From the NCBI GenBank assembly GCA_002415025.1, contig DIBR01000014.1, positions 22,292 through 86,291 of the forward strand: a stretch of DNA of 64,000 nucleotides, given 5' to 3'. The notes below the pieces were generated by a model. It searched no databases. It saw only the letters and a program-made list of their open reading frames with translations, and was not told the DNA's origin. Below are positions 1-9,060 of this stretch, piece by piece (within the stretch, counting starts at the first letter, position 1; each line of letters begins with the position of its first letter). Made by a program: the position numbers and the translations under genes. Source of the stretch: Spongiibacteraceae bacterium UBA5047. GTDB lineage: Bacteria > Pseudomonadota > Gammaproteobacteria > Pseudomonadales > Spongiibacteraceae.

Positions 1-416
1 AAATTGCCCGACTCATCAATAACAAGGTCTTTGCCAAACAGGCTGGCTATTACTTTACCGCCCCAGGGCGTATCACCGTTTTCCAGAGCAGTAATAGCCA
101 AAAACCGGGCGCTGCCGAGCTGGCCGTGAATCCGGTAAGTATCGCTACCGTTAATGGGTGCGCCGACGTAGAGCGCATCGGTGTTGTCGCCGCCCTGCTT
201 TCTCAAGGGGTCAAAATAATGCAGTAGTTCCGGGTGCCTGGGGTCACAATTTTCCAACTCGAACTGCAGGCCCAGGGCAATGTTCCGAGACAGCAGGCGC
301 AAGCCGGTCGCACGGGTGGCGTCGTCTTTGGGGGTCGTATCGCGAAACAGAATGTCGCCGGCTTCATAGAGCTGGTCGCAAAACTGCCGCCAGTCATCTT
401 TTATGTGCGCGTCCAC
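1..416 (-). CDS. DUF1214 domain protein, N-terminal part (cut by window edge)
   Basis: An open frame reads leftward off the window end. About 138 residues are visible. Landmarks are W and FC near the start (WRQFCDQLYEAG), then RDTTPKD, RATGLRLLSRN, GGDNTDALYVGAPI and SDTYRIHGQLG. This order of motifs (acidic start, RA.G.R.L.R, DN..Y..A.I.G, YR..G) matches the N-terminal part of DUF1214 proteins, which are common beside lipid and steroid catabolic genes but have no established reaction. No ATG is in frame. I chose GTG at 416 because an AAAGGGG stretch lies just upstream and the family starts close to this W residue; the open frame continues upstream without a better start. It follows the DUF4260 gene on the same strand and may be the last gene of that run. 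Family call is moderately sure, function unknown. Confidence 0.6.
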   Translation of the reverse strand, partial: MDAHIKDDWRQFCDQLYEAGDILFRDTTPKDDATRATGLRLLSRNIALGLQFELENCDPRHPELLHYFDPLRKQGGDNTDALYVGAPINGSDTYRIHGQLGSARFLAITALENGDTPWGGKVIASLFGKDLVIDESGN

Positions 417-505
417 TTGTGCCCCTTTGGAAACGGTGAGTATGTCAACATAACCGCTGCTAACAGGCTCTACATTACCCCCTGTATTTCTCAGGAAGCA
501 TCGTC

Positions 506-886
506 CTATCGTAGTATAGGGACATCCAGAGGCAGCGTTTTGCGCCCCATATCGGTACTGCAAAAGCTGTCGGGGTACTTCAAGCCCCAACCCAGCGCGC
601 GATCAAAGCCGATATGCGCCGCCCAAATCAGGGCGCATTGCAGCGCCAACGATCCTCCGCCAAACAGTGCATAACCGCCCAGCGCTAGCGGCAATAGCAG
701 GCAGTGCGCGGTGTTGTAGGCTATGGCGCCAATACGCGGGCTTTTGAAATAGGCCAGGATGGATAGATCGGGCAGAAAAAAGCAGTAGGCAAAGGTTACA
801 GCGGAATACCCTTGCGAAATATAGACGAAAATGCAGAAAGCCAAAATGGCTGCCGCTTCCAGCCGGCGCTGTGTGATTGGCGTCAT
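506..886 (-). CDS. DUF4260 family integral membrane protein
   Basis: About 126 residues with three to four hydrophobic segments. The motifs FFLPDLSILAYF, GAIAYNTAHCLLLPLAL and AAHIGFDRALGWGLKYPDSF are the conserved core of DUF4260 proteins, small inner-membrane proteins of unknown function. An upstream ATG at 940 would add 18 basic residues. I prefer the ATG at 886 because an AAAAGGA ribosome-binding site lies 9 bases upstream and the family starts about here. It lies 65 bases after the stop of the secreted propeller-like gene on the same strand, so it may be cotranscribed. Nothing in it suggests a specific role in the neighbouring uptake genes. Confidence 0.75.
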   Translation of the reverse strand: MTPITQRRLEAAAILAFCIFVYISQGYSAVTFAYCFFLPDLSILAYFKSPRIGAIAYNTAHCLLLPLALGGYALFGGGSLALQCALIWAAHIGFDRALGWGLKYPDSFCSTDMGRKTLPLDVPILR

Positions 887-951
887 ACGGTCTGTTCCTT
901 TTGACATTGCCCGCCGCGAGCTACGGCGGAGCAAGTTCAATTGTACGGGAA

Positions 952-2571
952 TCAGTCAGCAAAGTTGCCGGTGTCAAAGCGCTTCACACCGAAGAACCCG
1001 CCCAGCAGCAAATCGCCGTCAGCAAGCAGGGTTGTAATGCCGCCCCAGGTATTCCAGCGCACACTGTCGTCCGGAAATTCCCACCGGGCTACCGTTTTGC
1101 CGGTGTCCCACTCCACCGCCTGGTATTCATAAACGCCATTTTGTTTGTGAGCGATATAGGCCAGGCCATTGACCAGCGAAATAGCCGGTGGCATCCAGTC
1201 CGTATTATCAATATCGGCGCGCAGCCATTGCTGTTCAAAGCGGTCTTCTTGCGGATTCCATTGAAATTTTTCCAGACCGCGCGGCGGCTCGCGGGTAATA
1301 CCCGCCGTCAAACCGTTACCCAGCAGATCGCGTGGAATAATGGTGGGTTGCGGGTAACTGGAATTCACCACCGCAACACCGTAGCCATAGACCGCTGGCG
1401 AGGCTTCAATGGTGGTTTTACTGATTGCGATAGTGATCTGATCGGCAATTCTGCGCGACGAGGTGCCCGCCTTTTGTGCAAAATCGTCGGGAATGGCATC
1501 GCGCCAGAATGCGACCAGTTGGGTGCCCTCAGCACGACCGTCAGAAATCACCACTAGATGATCTTCGTCGTCGCCAAAGCCCATCAGGGTTGGCGTAGTA
1601 CCGGAACCGTGCGAGGCAGCGCCGGTTCTCCAGGCCTCCCCTTCGGGCATCACCTCGTAGGCACTTGACCATGCTCCCAGCGACTCATCATCAGACAGCT
1701 TTTCTCCCGTCCATACCAGGTGATGCATGCGTTTGGAGGTCACCAGATAGATTCCGCGTTCGTCCACGGCAACGGAGTTTTCAACATGCTCCCCGGGAAA
1801 GAGTTTGTAGTCGACCAGATTCAATTCCCGGTCTACAACAAACAGCGCGCCGGTGGCCGCCGCCACTATATGACCGTCGTAAGTCAGGTTTAAACCCAGA
1901 ATGGTTTTTACCTGCGCAGCAACGTCTTTGGGTAATTGGTCGCGCAAGTCGGTATGTTTAACCGGGCGCATGGGTTCGTTGCGAATATTGCCATCAAAGG
2001 ACTTCACCAATTGCAGGCGATCAAAGGAGGCGTAGTGATAGCCGTCTTTGTCGATCATGCCATAGGCACCGGAGCTGGCCGTAGTCACATTCATCTTCAA
2101 TTTTATGTAAGCCCACCAGGCATTGAACAGCAGCCGCCAGTCATTTTTTGCGCGACGGTGTTTGTCGATAGCGCTGCGTACTTCATCAATTTTTTCAGGG
2201 GTAATGGCAGCGTTGATATCATCCCAGCCGGGGTAAGCCACATTGGAAATCTGGTCGAACGCTCCATCGGTCGCATCAATTTTGATAATACCGTGCGGGT
2301 TGGCCGCAATCACTGCGGTGTAGCCGTTGATGGTTTTCACCGTAGGGGCCGAGCACCACACCAGTGGCACATGGAATGACTCTTCCAGCGACAGCTTTTT
2401 ACCTACTGTCGGGCCTGGCGCAATGGAGACATCGTTCTGCGCGGGGTTGTGATGTGAAATCGGATAAACGCTTTCATTCAGCCAGGGGTTGCGCCGGGGT
2501 TGCTCGGGCACGTTGCTCGCCAATCCGGGTAGCGCCAGCGTTAGTAGCAGCGTTATTACAATACGTTTCAT
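952..2571 (-). CDS. Secreted propeller-like protein of unknown function (paralogue 1)
   Basis: 539 residues with a signal peptide (MKRIVITLLLTLALPGLAS), so periplasmic or exported. The mature protein begins NPWLNESVYPISHHNPAQND. Repeated short strands with DG or DERG turns (LTYDGHIVAAATG, VAVDERGIYLVTS, LADGDLLLGGFFG) suggest a beta-propeller. It shares with the 533-residue protein at 5036-6637 the motifs NPWL..S.Y, TG..P.LMGFG, VVI.DG, FWR.AIP.D and SRRIA, so the two are clear paralogues flanking one TBDR. I do not recognise a named family and see no catalytic signature. It starts 26 bases after the TBDR stop, indicating one transcript. Possible roles are a periplasmic substrate binder or a hydrolase or lactonase acting on the TBDR cargo; both are guesses. 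Confidence 0.7.
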   Translation of the reverse strand: MKRIVITLLLTLALPGLASNVPEQPRRNPWLNESVYPISHHNPAQNDVSIAPGPTVGKKLSLEESFHVPLVWCSAPTVKTINGYTAVIAANPHGIIKIDATDGAFDQISNVAYPGWDDINAAITPEKIDEVRSAIDKHRRAKNDWRLLFNAWWAYIKLKMNVTTASSGAYGMIDKDGYHYASFDRLQLVKSFDGNIRNEPMRPVKHTDLRDQLPKDVAAQVKTILGLNLTYDGHIVAAATGALFVVDRELNLVDYKLFPGEHVENSVAVDERGIYLVTSKRMHHLVWTGEKLSDDESLGAWSSAYEVMPEGEAWRTGAASHGSGTTPTLMGFGDDEDHLVVISDGRAEGTQLVAFWRDAIPDDFAQKAGTSSRRIADQITIAISKTTIEASPAVYGYGVAVVNSSYPQPTIIPRDLLGNGLTAGITREPPRGLEKFQWNPQEDRFEQQWLRADIDNTDWMPPAISLVNGLAYIAHKQNGVYEYQAVEWDTGKTVARWEFPDDSVRWNTWGGITTLLADGDLLLGGFFGVKRFDTGNFAD

Positions 2572-2597
2572 GATCAGTGGGTTTCCTGAAGGTCGTG

Positions 2598-4988
2598 TCA
2601 GTAGTTGTAGATAAGGTCGAGACCATAACTGCGCGGGTCACCCCATATCACCGACCGCGCAGCCTGCGGCAGATTATCTACAGCATTGATAACGTATTCG
2701 GTATCTTCCAGATTCTTTCCCCAGATCGCTGCGGTTAGGCTGCCACCGGCAAAGGGCATGTCGTACAAACCCAGGCGTGCATTAATCAAGTCGTAACCCT
2801 CAAGGAAGGTATTGCTGACCGAATCGGATCGCACCGATCCCTTCTTGTCGCCCAGATAGTTGTAACTGACATTTAAACCCAGTCGCGCCCAGCTCCACTC
2901 CGCAAGCGTGTAGTCCATTGACGCGGTGCCCGAATGCATCGGCGCAGAGCTGAAAACAAAGTCTTCGGTTACATCAGCGCCGGTATCCGGGTCGGTCGCC
3001 TTCGTCACCGAGGCATCGAGATAGGCATAGCTCAAACTCAGAATAAGGTTGCGCGAGGCCAGAAAGGTTAGATCAAGCTCTGCCCCCTTCATCTCTGCCT
3101 CACCGGCATTGACTACCTGGGTATCGGCTATTGAGCCGGCGATCAGAAAATTCAGTTGTACGTCTGTGTAGTCACTGAAAAACACATCGGCGTTCACCCG
3201 CAGCCTGCGGTCAAGAAATTCACTTTTCATACCCAGCTCAAGCGACGCCACTTTCTCTTTGTCAAAACCGCGCTCAAAACGCGCCTGATCCGGGTCGCGG
3301 GTGTTAAACCCGCCACTTTTATACGCTTCAACGGATTTGACGTAGACATTCACATCGTCGTTTACATCGAATTCGGCAATCAATTCAAAAGAGTCGTCAG
3401 AAAAGTCCTGATCCGCCGAGGTGGCATAACCATTTTCCGGCAGCGGTACTGGCGGCGTAGCCACCGAACCAGCCGGAGTTTCGGTGACAACCTCCAGAAG
3501 GTTAGCCGTACGAAACGCCTTACTTGCAAAACGCGAGTCTTCCGAATGACGCGCACCAAAGGTCAGATGGAGGCGGTCATCCAGCACTGCCGGCGTCCAG
3601 GTCAGGCGACCAAAGGCAGCAAGGGCTTCATTCTCGATATCAAAATCATTGCTCACCAGATTGATCAAGGTGGTATTCACAACTGTGCCGGGCAGCGGCT
3701 CCTGCTGTGACACGGGCGCGTGAAACTGGTGGCCAAAAGCACGTGTTTCGTCCGCTTCTTCATAGAAATAGTACAGGCCCGCCAGGTAATCCAAACGCGT
3801 ATCCCACAAAGCGCCGCTGAACTGGAATTCGTGCGAGAACTGCATTTGTTCCTGCTTCGGCGCGCCCACACCGAAACTCGTACTGCCGTCGCTGGTTGTG
3901 TAGTTGTTGCTGTCCAGGCGATAGTCCTCAGTGCCACCGCCACCCGAGAGATCGGTATAGGCAGAATCACTCAACTCGCGGTATGCACCAATGTATTTTA
4001 TTTGCAAGGACTCGCTGTAATCCCAAAACACGGTGAACGCGTGACCCTCGATCTCCACTTTGGACTCCAGTAGTGGCGCTGCGGTTGCCGCGCGTGACCA
4101 GCGTTTGTCACTGTGGGTAACGAGATCTTGCACCGAGTTCTGAATCTGGCCATTAATGCTGCCCTGCGGGTCGGTCAGGTCAAACGCATTGGGCTCCCGG
4201 CGAAATACCGGCTGGTAAGTGTGGTTGAAATATTCAATCTCGGAGTAGTCGTAGCTGTAGTCTGCTTGCAGGCGTTCGTTTACGTCCCAGGTGGCGTCAA
4301 TACGCCAGCCTTCAACGGCACGGTCACCAAAGTCGCCGCCGGGGCCGGTATTCTCTACAAAGCCGTCTTTTTGCGTATTGAGGTAAGCCAACTTAACGGC
4401 GGCGCTGTCAGTCAGCGGAATATTCACAGACGTTTTCGAACTGAATAGGCCGAAATTACCGGCTTTGAAAGTTTGTTTAAGTTCAAATGCATCCGCTGTA
4501 GGCCGCTTGGTAATCAGGTTGATGGTGCCACCCGTTGAGTTGCGGCCGTACAAGGTTCCCTGCGGCCCGCGCAGCACCTCAATGCGCTGCAGGTCGGCCA
4601 CATCAAGTGCGGTGCCGGTTGAGCGGGCAATAAAGGCGCCGTCGAGGTAGATGCCCACCGGTGCATCCTGAGTTACCTGGGCATCTATCAACCCGACGCC
4701 GCGAATGAAAATACGCAGGGTCGCGTTATTGATCGGGAACGGCTCAATAGTCATGCTCGGCACACTGGAGCCGATGTCATTAAGGTTTGAAATACCGTCC
4801 TTTTCAAGCTGCTCTTCGCCAAACGCCGTGAGCGAAATAGGCGTCTCCTGAAGAGACTCCGCCTTTTTCTGGGCCGTCACCACCACCTCTTCAAGCGCGA
4901 GATTTTCTTTCCCGCCACCGCTTTCCTGGGCCACAAGTGAGCAACTGGCGGCGCAGGCGGCAACCAGAATCAATCGTTTGGGTTTCAC
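2598..4988 (-). CDS. TonB-dependent outer-membrane receptor (TBDR A)
   Basis: 796 residues. A signal sequence (residues 1-20) is followed by a TonB box (LEEVVVTAQ, 32-40), a plug domain ending in EVLRGPQGTLYGRNSTGG and INLITKRP (about 135-161), and a beta-barrel ending in an aromatic residue (YGLDLIYNY). TBDRs import large or scarce substrates using the TonB-ExbBD system. The substrate is not readable from sequence. It sits between two paralogous secreted propeller-like genes on the same strand, 47 bases after the upstream one and 26 before the downstream one, so the three probably form a unit. It resembles the TBDR at 9061-11388 in TonB box, plug motifs and length, which points to duplication. 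The nearby sulfatases and ketosteroid isomerase suggest a lipophilic sulfated cargo (inference). Confidence 0.95.
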   Translation of the reverse strand: MKPKRLILVAACAASCSLVAQESGGGKENLALEEVVVTAQKKAESLQETPISLTAFGEEQLEKDGISNLNDIGSSVPSMTIEPFPINNATLRIFIRGVGLIDAQVTQDAPVGIYLDGAFIARSTGTALDVADLQRIEVLRGPQGTLYGRNSTGGTINLITKRPTADAFELKQTFKAGNFGLFSSKTSVNIPLTDSAAVKLAYLNTQKDGFVENTGPGGDFGDRAVEGWRIDATWDVNERLQADYSYDYSEIEYFNHTYQPVFRREPNAFDLTDPQGSINGQIQNSVQDLVTHSDKRWSRAATAAPLLESKVEIEGHAFTVFWDYSESLQIKYIGAYRELSDSAYTDLSGGGGTEDYRLDSNNYTTSDGSTSFGVGAPKQEQMQFSHEFQFSGALWDTRLDYLAGLYYFYEEADETRAFGHQFHAPVSQQEPLPGTVVNTTLINLVSNDFDIENEALAAFGRLTWTPAVLDDRLHLTFGARHSEDSRFASKAFRTANLLEVVTETPAGSVATPPVPLPENGYATSADQDFSDDSFELIAEFDVNDDVNVYVKSVEAYKSGGFNTRDPDQARFERGFDKEKVASLELGMKSEFLDRRLRVNADVFFSDYTDVQLNFLIAGSIADTQVVNAGEAEMKGAELDLTFLASRNLILSLSYAYLDASVTKATDPDTGADVTEDFVFSSAPMHSGTASMDYTLAEWSWARLGLNVSYNYLGDKKGSVRSDSVSNTFLEGYDLINARLGLYDMPFAGGSLTAAIWGKNLEDTEYVINAVDNLPQAARSVIWGDPRSYGLDLIYNY

Positions 4989-5035
4989 AAAACAACTCCG
5001 GTGAGGCGCGGAAGAACCCCGCGCTCGTCAACTAT

Positions 5036-6637
5036 TTACTGGGCTACAGGACTCAGCCTCACCCGTCCCCAAGGCGTGCCGTAGTGAACGCGCCCGTCTT
5101 CATCCAGCAAGGTTCCTGCGAACAAAACGTTGTAGCGCTGTCCGCCAATCACGTAGTGAAAATCTGGCCTGCCGGTATCGAGGTCAATAGCTTCCAGGGT
5201 CCACTGATTATCGCGCGCGCCTATCAGGTAGATGCGGTTGGAGGCGTAACTGATAATGGGTACGCTGCTGGGCGAGCTGATCTCCTTGTTAACCCAGTCC
5301 ATCTCCAGTTGTCGGCTGCTGGGGTTCCATTCAAATTTCTGAACGCCGTACGGCTGGTAACGCGGGTTGCTGCCAAGAAAACTGATCAGCAGCGTTTGCG
5401 CGCGCTCGGGCAAATACCAGGGCACATTGCGAGGCTGATTATTGACCACAACGGCGCTGTAGCCTGCCACCACCACCGATTGTTCAGACTGAATGGCCTG
5501 CAAATCAGCATTGCCCATATTGGCCGGCATGAGACCGGCGATACGGCGGCTGGGCGTGCCGTCAATCTGCTGCCAGTCAGCAGGAATGGCGTTGCGCCAG
5601 AACAGCGTGACGTTCATCAACTCGGCGCCGTCGGTGATCACCACAAACTGATCTTCCTCACCGAAGCCCATCAGGCTTGGCGTTGCGCCGGTACCGTGGC
5701 CCCATTCATTGTTGTAGGGCTCAGCCCAGGCACCATCGCTCTCTTGCGTGGACAGCTCGCGTCCGGTCCAGACCACTTTATGCATATGGGCCTGGGAGGC
5801 GATATAAATTCCCCCGTCTTTATCAATGGCAAAACCGTTACGTACCCAACCATAACCGGTGCTGCGAGTGGCCTTCTCCTGGGCTCCCTCGCTATAGCGC
5901 ATTCGCGCCAAACGGTATTCCGAGAAATCACGTTTCACCGTAACCACCCAGCCGTGCTCGGTAACCACCACCAGCCAGCCGTCGAATGTCATATTCATGC
6001 CAATCATCAAGCCGGTGGCTTCGGCGGGAAGTTTGAACTCGCGTTTTTTCTCAATGGGTGATGATTGATCGCCCGCAATTTTGTCGCCGTAGGCGCTGAC
6101 AACCCCCTCCTTCGAACCGATGTAATAAATATTGTCACGGTCTAGAACCGTGTATACCCCGGACAGGTCGCGCAGCTTTTTTGCCTCCCTGAAAGCGCGA
6201 GCGATGGCAAAAAAGCCGTCGTTGTTCTTATCAAAGTAGGCTATCGCGTCATCAGCCTGTGCTGCGCTGTACTTCACATCAGGGTCAAAAAAGTATTCAT
6301 CCAGCACCTCAAAGTTCCGGTGATCCAGTTTGACAATGCGATCCAGCCCGTTACCCCAGAATACGCGCCGGCCGTCAGGGTATGGTGTGGATATCTGCGT
6401 GCCAAAATGGGCCGGGCCCACGTGCTGATACTGGATTTCGCTGTCAGCCAGGACACGGCTCGGACCACTCGGGCCTGCAACGGCTACCGAATCTTGTTGC
6501 GCAGAATCACCGTGACCGAGTGCGTATATGGAATCTGCCAGCCAGGGATTCTGGGGGGGCAGCACGGCCGCGCTGACGGCAGATACCTGCAGGGCCAGCA
6601 CAGCAAAAACGCTCTGGAGCTTGCTTATTGTTCTCAT
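5036..6637 (-). CDS. Secreted propeller-like protein of unknown function (paralogue 2)
   Basis: 533 residues, signal peptide MRTISKLQSVFAVLALQVSAVSA cut near residue 23. The mature protein begins with PPQNPWLADSIYALGHGD, matching the other paralogue. Shared motifs are GTGATPSLMGFGEED, VVITDG, FWRNAIPADW and TPSRRIAG. Strand-turn units such as NMTFDGWLVVVTEHG and FAIDKDGGIYIASQ suggest a propeller. It is the first gene of the minus-strand run that continues into TBDR A. A palindrome and a TetR gene lie immediately upstream on the other strand, so this run is a likely TetR target. No family name or enzyme motif was recognised. Confidence 0.7.
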   Translation of the reverse strand: MRTISKLQSVFAVLALQVSAVSAAVLPPQNPWLADSIYALGHGDSAQQDSVAVAGPSGPSRVLADSEIQYQHVGPAHFGTQISTPYPDGRRVFWGNGLDRIVKLDHRNFEVLDEYFFDPDVKYSAAQADDAIAYFDKNNDGFFAIARAFREAKKLRDLSGVYTVLDRDNIYYIGSKEGVVSAYGDKIAGDQSSPIEKKREFKLPAEATGLMIGMNMTFDGWLVVVTEHGWVVTVKRDFSEYRLARMRYSEGAQEKATRSTGYGWVRNGFAIDKDGGIYIASQAHMHKVVWTGRELSTQESDGAWAEPYNNEWGHGTGATPSLMGFGEEDQFVVITDGAELMNVTLFWRNAIPADWQQIDGTPSRRIAGLMPANMGNADLQAIQSEQSVVVAGYSAVVVNNQPRNVPWYLPERAQTLLISFLGSNPRYQPYGVQKFEWNPSSRQLEMDWVNKEISSPSSVPIISYASNRIYLIGARDNQWTLEAIDLDTGRPDFHYVIGGQRYNVLFAGTLLDEDGRVHYGTPWGRVRLSPVAQ

Positions 6638-6740
6638 TAACGACTCCGGTTGTTGGCATTAAATTCCGGAGACCCGTGCATTGGCTGGCGTCCCTTCCTG
6701 CTATGACCAAGCCTCTGTCATAATTAAAACAGGTGATTTA

Positions 6741-6774
6741 TGATTCAATGTACGCCCAAAATGGGGCACAATCA
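6741..6774. promoter_or_regulatory. Operator-like palindrome between TetR gene and propeller/TBDR operon
   Basis: A 34-base imperfect inverted repeat with outer arms TGATT / AATCA and an inner core GCCC-AAAAT-GGGGC. It lies 34 bases upstream of the TetR start and about 100 bases upstream of the divergent minus-strand gene. TetR-family proteins bind palindromes of this size between themselves and their target genes. The assignment is an inference from position and symmetry. Confidence 0.4.
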
Positions 6775-6808
6775 ACACTTCTGTATCATTTTAAACAAAG
6801 GTTAATCC

Positions 6809-7417
6809 ATGAGCCTGCAACAGGCGGAACCGCTCGGCGGCAAACGCGCCAGAACACGGGAGCTTATTCTTGACGCTGCCATAGCCTGCTTCGAAGAGCT
6901 TGGCATTCGCCAGTGCAACATGGTCGATATTGCCGAGCGCGCCGGTATAGGGCGCAGCACGCTGTATCGCCACTTCCCGAAACTGGAGGATGTCATTGCT
7001 CAGGCGATCATTCGCGATATTGGCGAACTGATCGTCTTGAACAGCGAGATGACCGCACGTTTTACCGAGATCGACGACATCATTGTTGAGAGTTTTGTTT
7101 TTATACTCCGCGAGTTGCCCAAGCGACCGGTGTTGAACTTGCTATTCAAGCAGGATCCAGAGCTGGTTCAACACCTCTCACTGGAAGATGAATCCTTTAA
7201 CGAACTTGGGGCTGAGTTTTCAGCAAAGAGTTTTGCGCAGGCCCGGAAAGAGGGGCGCCTTCGCGAAGGTGTAACGCATGACGAATACGTTGAGTGGAGC
7301 ACCCGGATTCTGATTTCGCTGGCCGGAACTCCCTACCAATTCCACTCCGACAATAGTCGTATTCGCCTGTATTTGCAGCGCTTTTTGATACCGTCCCTTC
7401 TTACCGATAAGCGCTAG
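6809..7417 (+). CDS. TetR/AcrR family transcriptional regulator
   Basis: 202 residues. The N-terminal helix-turn-helix is clear: RELILDAAIACFEELGIRQCNMVDIAERAGIGRSTLYRHFPKLEDVI (residues about 15-60). The remainder is the variable ligand-binding domain, so the ligand cannot be read. The start is supported by AAAGG 8 bases upstream. It is transcribed away from the propeller/TBDR run and toward the sulfatase gene, whose 3' end is only 12 bases away. It is placed to control the divergent run and perhaps the second TBDR/sulfatase operon, probably as a repressor released by the imported compound or its CoA ester (inference). Confidence 0.92.
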   Translation: MSLQQAEPLGGKRARTRELILDAAIACFEELGIRQCNMVDIAERAGIGRSTLYRHFPKLEDVIAQAIIRDIGELIVLNSEMTARFTEIDDIIVESFVFILRELPKRPVLNLLFKQDPELVQHLSLEDESFNELGAEFSAKSFAQARKEGRLREGVTHDEYVEWSTRILISLAGTPYQFHSDNSRIRLYLQRFLIPSLLTDKR

Positions 7418-7429
7418 CTACCTTCATCG

Positions 7430-9049
7430 TTAGTCGGCCCGAGTCTGTTCCCGGCACATTCCGGCTAACCACGCTGTTGGCACACAGTTGTAAATCAAAC
7501 GTCCGCCCGCGGGTCCGTGCATGCGATCAAGAAACTTGGCTCCTCTGGCCGGCGGCATACCGGGTGCCGGGGCCGCCTGCAGCTCGTCAACCGGCTGGGG
7601 ATAGCCAGACCAGTCTTTCGGCGCGCGCCAGCCCGGCGGCGGCACCAGATTGGAGCGGGTGCCGGCATTGGGATACAGCGCGCGCCAGTCACGGATCTGA
7701 TCGGCGAAAGCCTCAACGATGTCCGGGTGTTGCGTCGCCAGATTGTTGTACTCGTAGGGGTCGTGTTCGATATCGAAAAGATAGTTGCTCACGTCAGCCG
7801 ATAGATGCCCCTGCTCAATACGCTGCACCAGCTTCCACTTGTCATCGAAGGCAGTCACACTTACCGAGCCCTTGATGGGGGTTTCCGCAAGAAACATCAG
7901 CGGTTTGTTGCGCGCGGGCATGGGCGCTCCTGCGCTGATGCTCGGCCAGAGGTCTATACCATCCAACGGGTAGTGGGTTGTGGCCTCTATTCCCGCCGCA
8001 CCGCTGAAGGTCGGCAAAATATCCATCACGCTGGCGACACTCTCGTAGCGCGACCCGCCCTTCAATTTCGCCGGGTAGCGCATAACGGCCACCACGCGAA
8101 TGCCGCCTTCAAAAGTATCACCCTTGCCGCCCCGGTAAGGCGCATTGGAAGCGCCGCCGCCGGCATAGGTTGCGCCGCCGTTATCACTGATAAACATCAC
8201 CAGTGTATCGTCTGCCAATTGCTCGTCATCCAGCGTTTTTAGCACTCGCCCGATGGCCTGATCCAGGGCGTCGACCACAGCCGCATACACCTGACGCGAA
8301 TTGTCTCTGGGGTTGATGCGCTCAAGCATACGGGTGCGATCAGCGTTTTTTGAGCGCGACTTGGGGCGGTCGTCTTTCAGGTCTGAGTATTTCTCAACCA
8401 GTTCGTCCGGTGCTTCCAGCGGTGTATGGGGTGCCAGAAACGGCATATAGAGAAAAAAGGGCTTTGCCGGATCACGAGCCTTGATCCAGCGTTCGGCCTC
8501 CGCGGCCATGAGAAAGGTTTCGTAGCCTTCATCGTCAATGGTTTCGCCGTTGCGCTGAAAATCCACACCGCCCTGGGCTTTAAAGGGAGACCAGTAACCC
8601 ACCTCGGTATGCAGATGTCCGTAAAAGTGCTCGAAACCACGGGCGTTGGGGTGAAAAGTCTGCTGAGAATGTCCCAGGTGCCACTTGCCGATCATCGCCG
8701 TCTGGTAGCCATTGGCTTTGAACAATTCGGGCAGAAAAGTCTCATTGGGGTGAATGCCATTGTTCTGCCAGGGCATGATGGTGGCGTACGCCACACCGAG
8801 TCGCATGGGATCACGGCCGGTCATCAAGGCCGCCCGCGTCGGCGAACAGATGGGCGTGGTGTAAAACCTCGACAACTCAATACCTTCGTTGGCGAGTCTG
8901 TCCAGTGAAGGCGTATCGATCGGACTGCCGTGAAAGCCAACATCGGCCCAGCCGAGGTCGTCGGCCACAATCATGATGATATTGGGTGACGAAGCCACAG
9001 CCTTTAAAGGCAATATCCCCGCCAGCAGGAATGCTGTAATAACTCTCAT
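7430..9049 (-). CDS. Formylglycine-dependent sulfatase, arylsulfatase type, exported
   Basis: 539 residues with a signal peptide (about 1-19). The active-site signature CSPTRAALMTG starts at Cys68, the cysteine that is oxidised to formylglycine. N-terminal metal ligands are in IIMIVADDLGWADVG, and KWHLG, PHTPL and FISDNGG supply the other conserved positions. The overall pattern is closest to the arylsulfatase B / N-acetylgalactosamine-4-sulfatase branch of family S1. It removes sulfate from esters in the periplasm or outside. It is the last gene of an operon, 11 bases after TBDR B. Such sulfatases act on polysaccharides, aryl sulfates or steroid sulfates, and the motif set does not separate these. 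Its maturase was not seen in the window. Confidence 0.9.
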   Translation of the reverse strand: MRVITAFLLAGILPLKAVASSPNIIMIVADDLGWADVGFHGSPIDTPSLDRLANEGIELSRFYTTPICSPTRAALMTGRDPMRLGVAYATIMPWQNNGIHPNETFLPELFKANGYQTAMIGKWHLGHSQQTFHPNARGFEHFYGHLHTEVGYWSPFKAQGGVDFQRNGETIDDEGYETFLMAAEAERWIKARDPAKPFFLYMPFLAPHTPLEAPDELVEKYSDLKDDRPKSRSKNADRTRMLERINPRDNSRQVYAAVVDALDQAIGRVLKTLDDEQLADDTLVMFISDNGGATYAGGGASNAPYRGGKGDTFEGGIRVVAVMRYPAKLKGGSRYESVASVMDILPTFSGAAGIEATTHYPLDGIDLWPSISAGAPMPARNKPLMFLAETPIKGSVSVTAFDDKWKLVQRIEQGHLSADVSNYLFDIEHDPYEYNNLATQHPDIVEAFADQIRDWRALYPNAGTRSNLVPPPGWRAPKDWSGYPQPVDELQAAPAPGMPPARGAKFLDRMHGPAGGRLIYNCVPTAWLAGMCREQTRAD

Positions 9050-9060
9050 AATCGTCTGCC

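Noticed and set aside
877..1557. 226-codon plus-strand open frame
   Set aside because: Shadow of the secreted propeller-like gene on the other strand; no ribosome-binding site or family motif.
4937..6061. 374-codon plus-strand open frame
   Set aside because: It lies entirely antisense to the secreted propeller-like gene, which has a signal peptide and a paralogue. The antisense frame has no signals and an unnatural composition.
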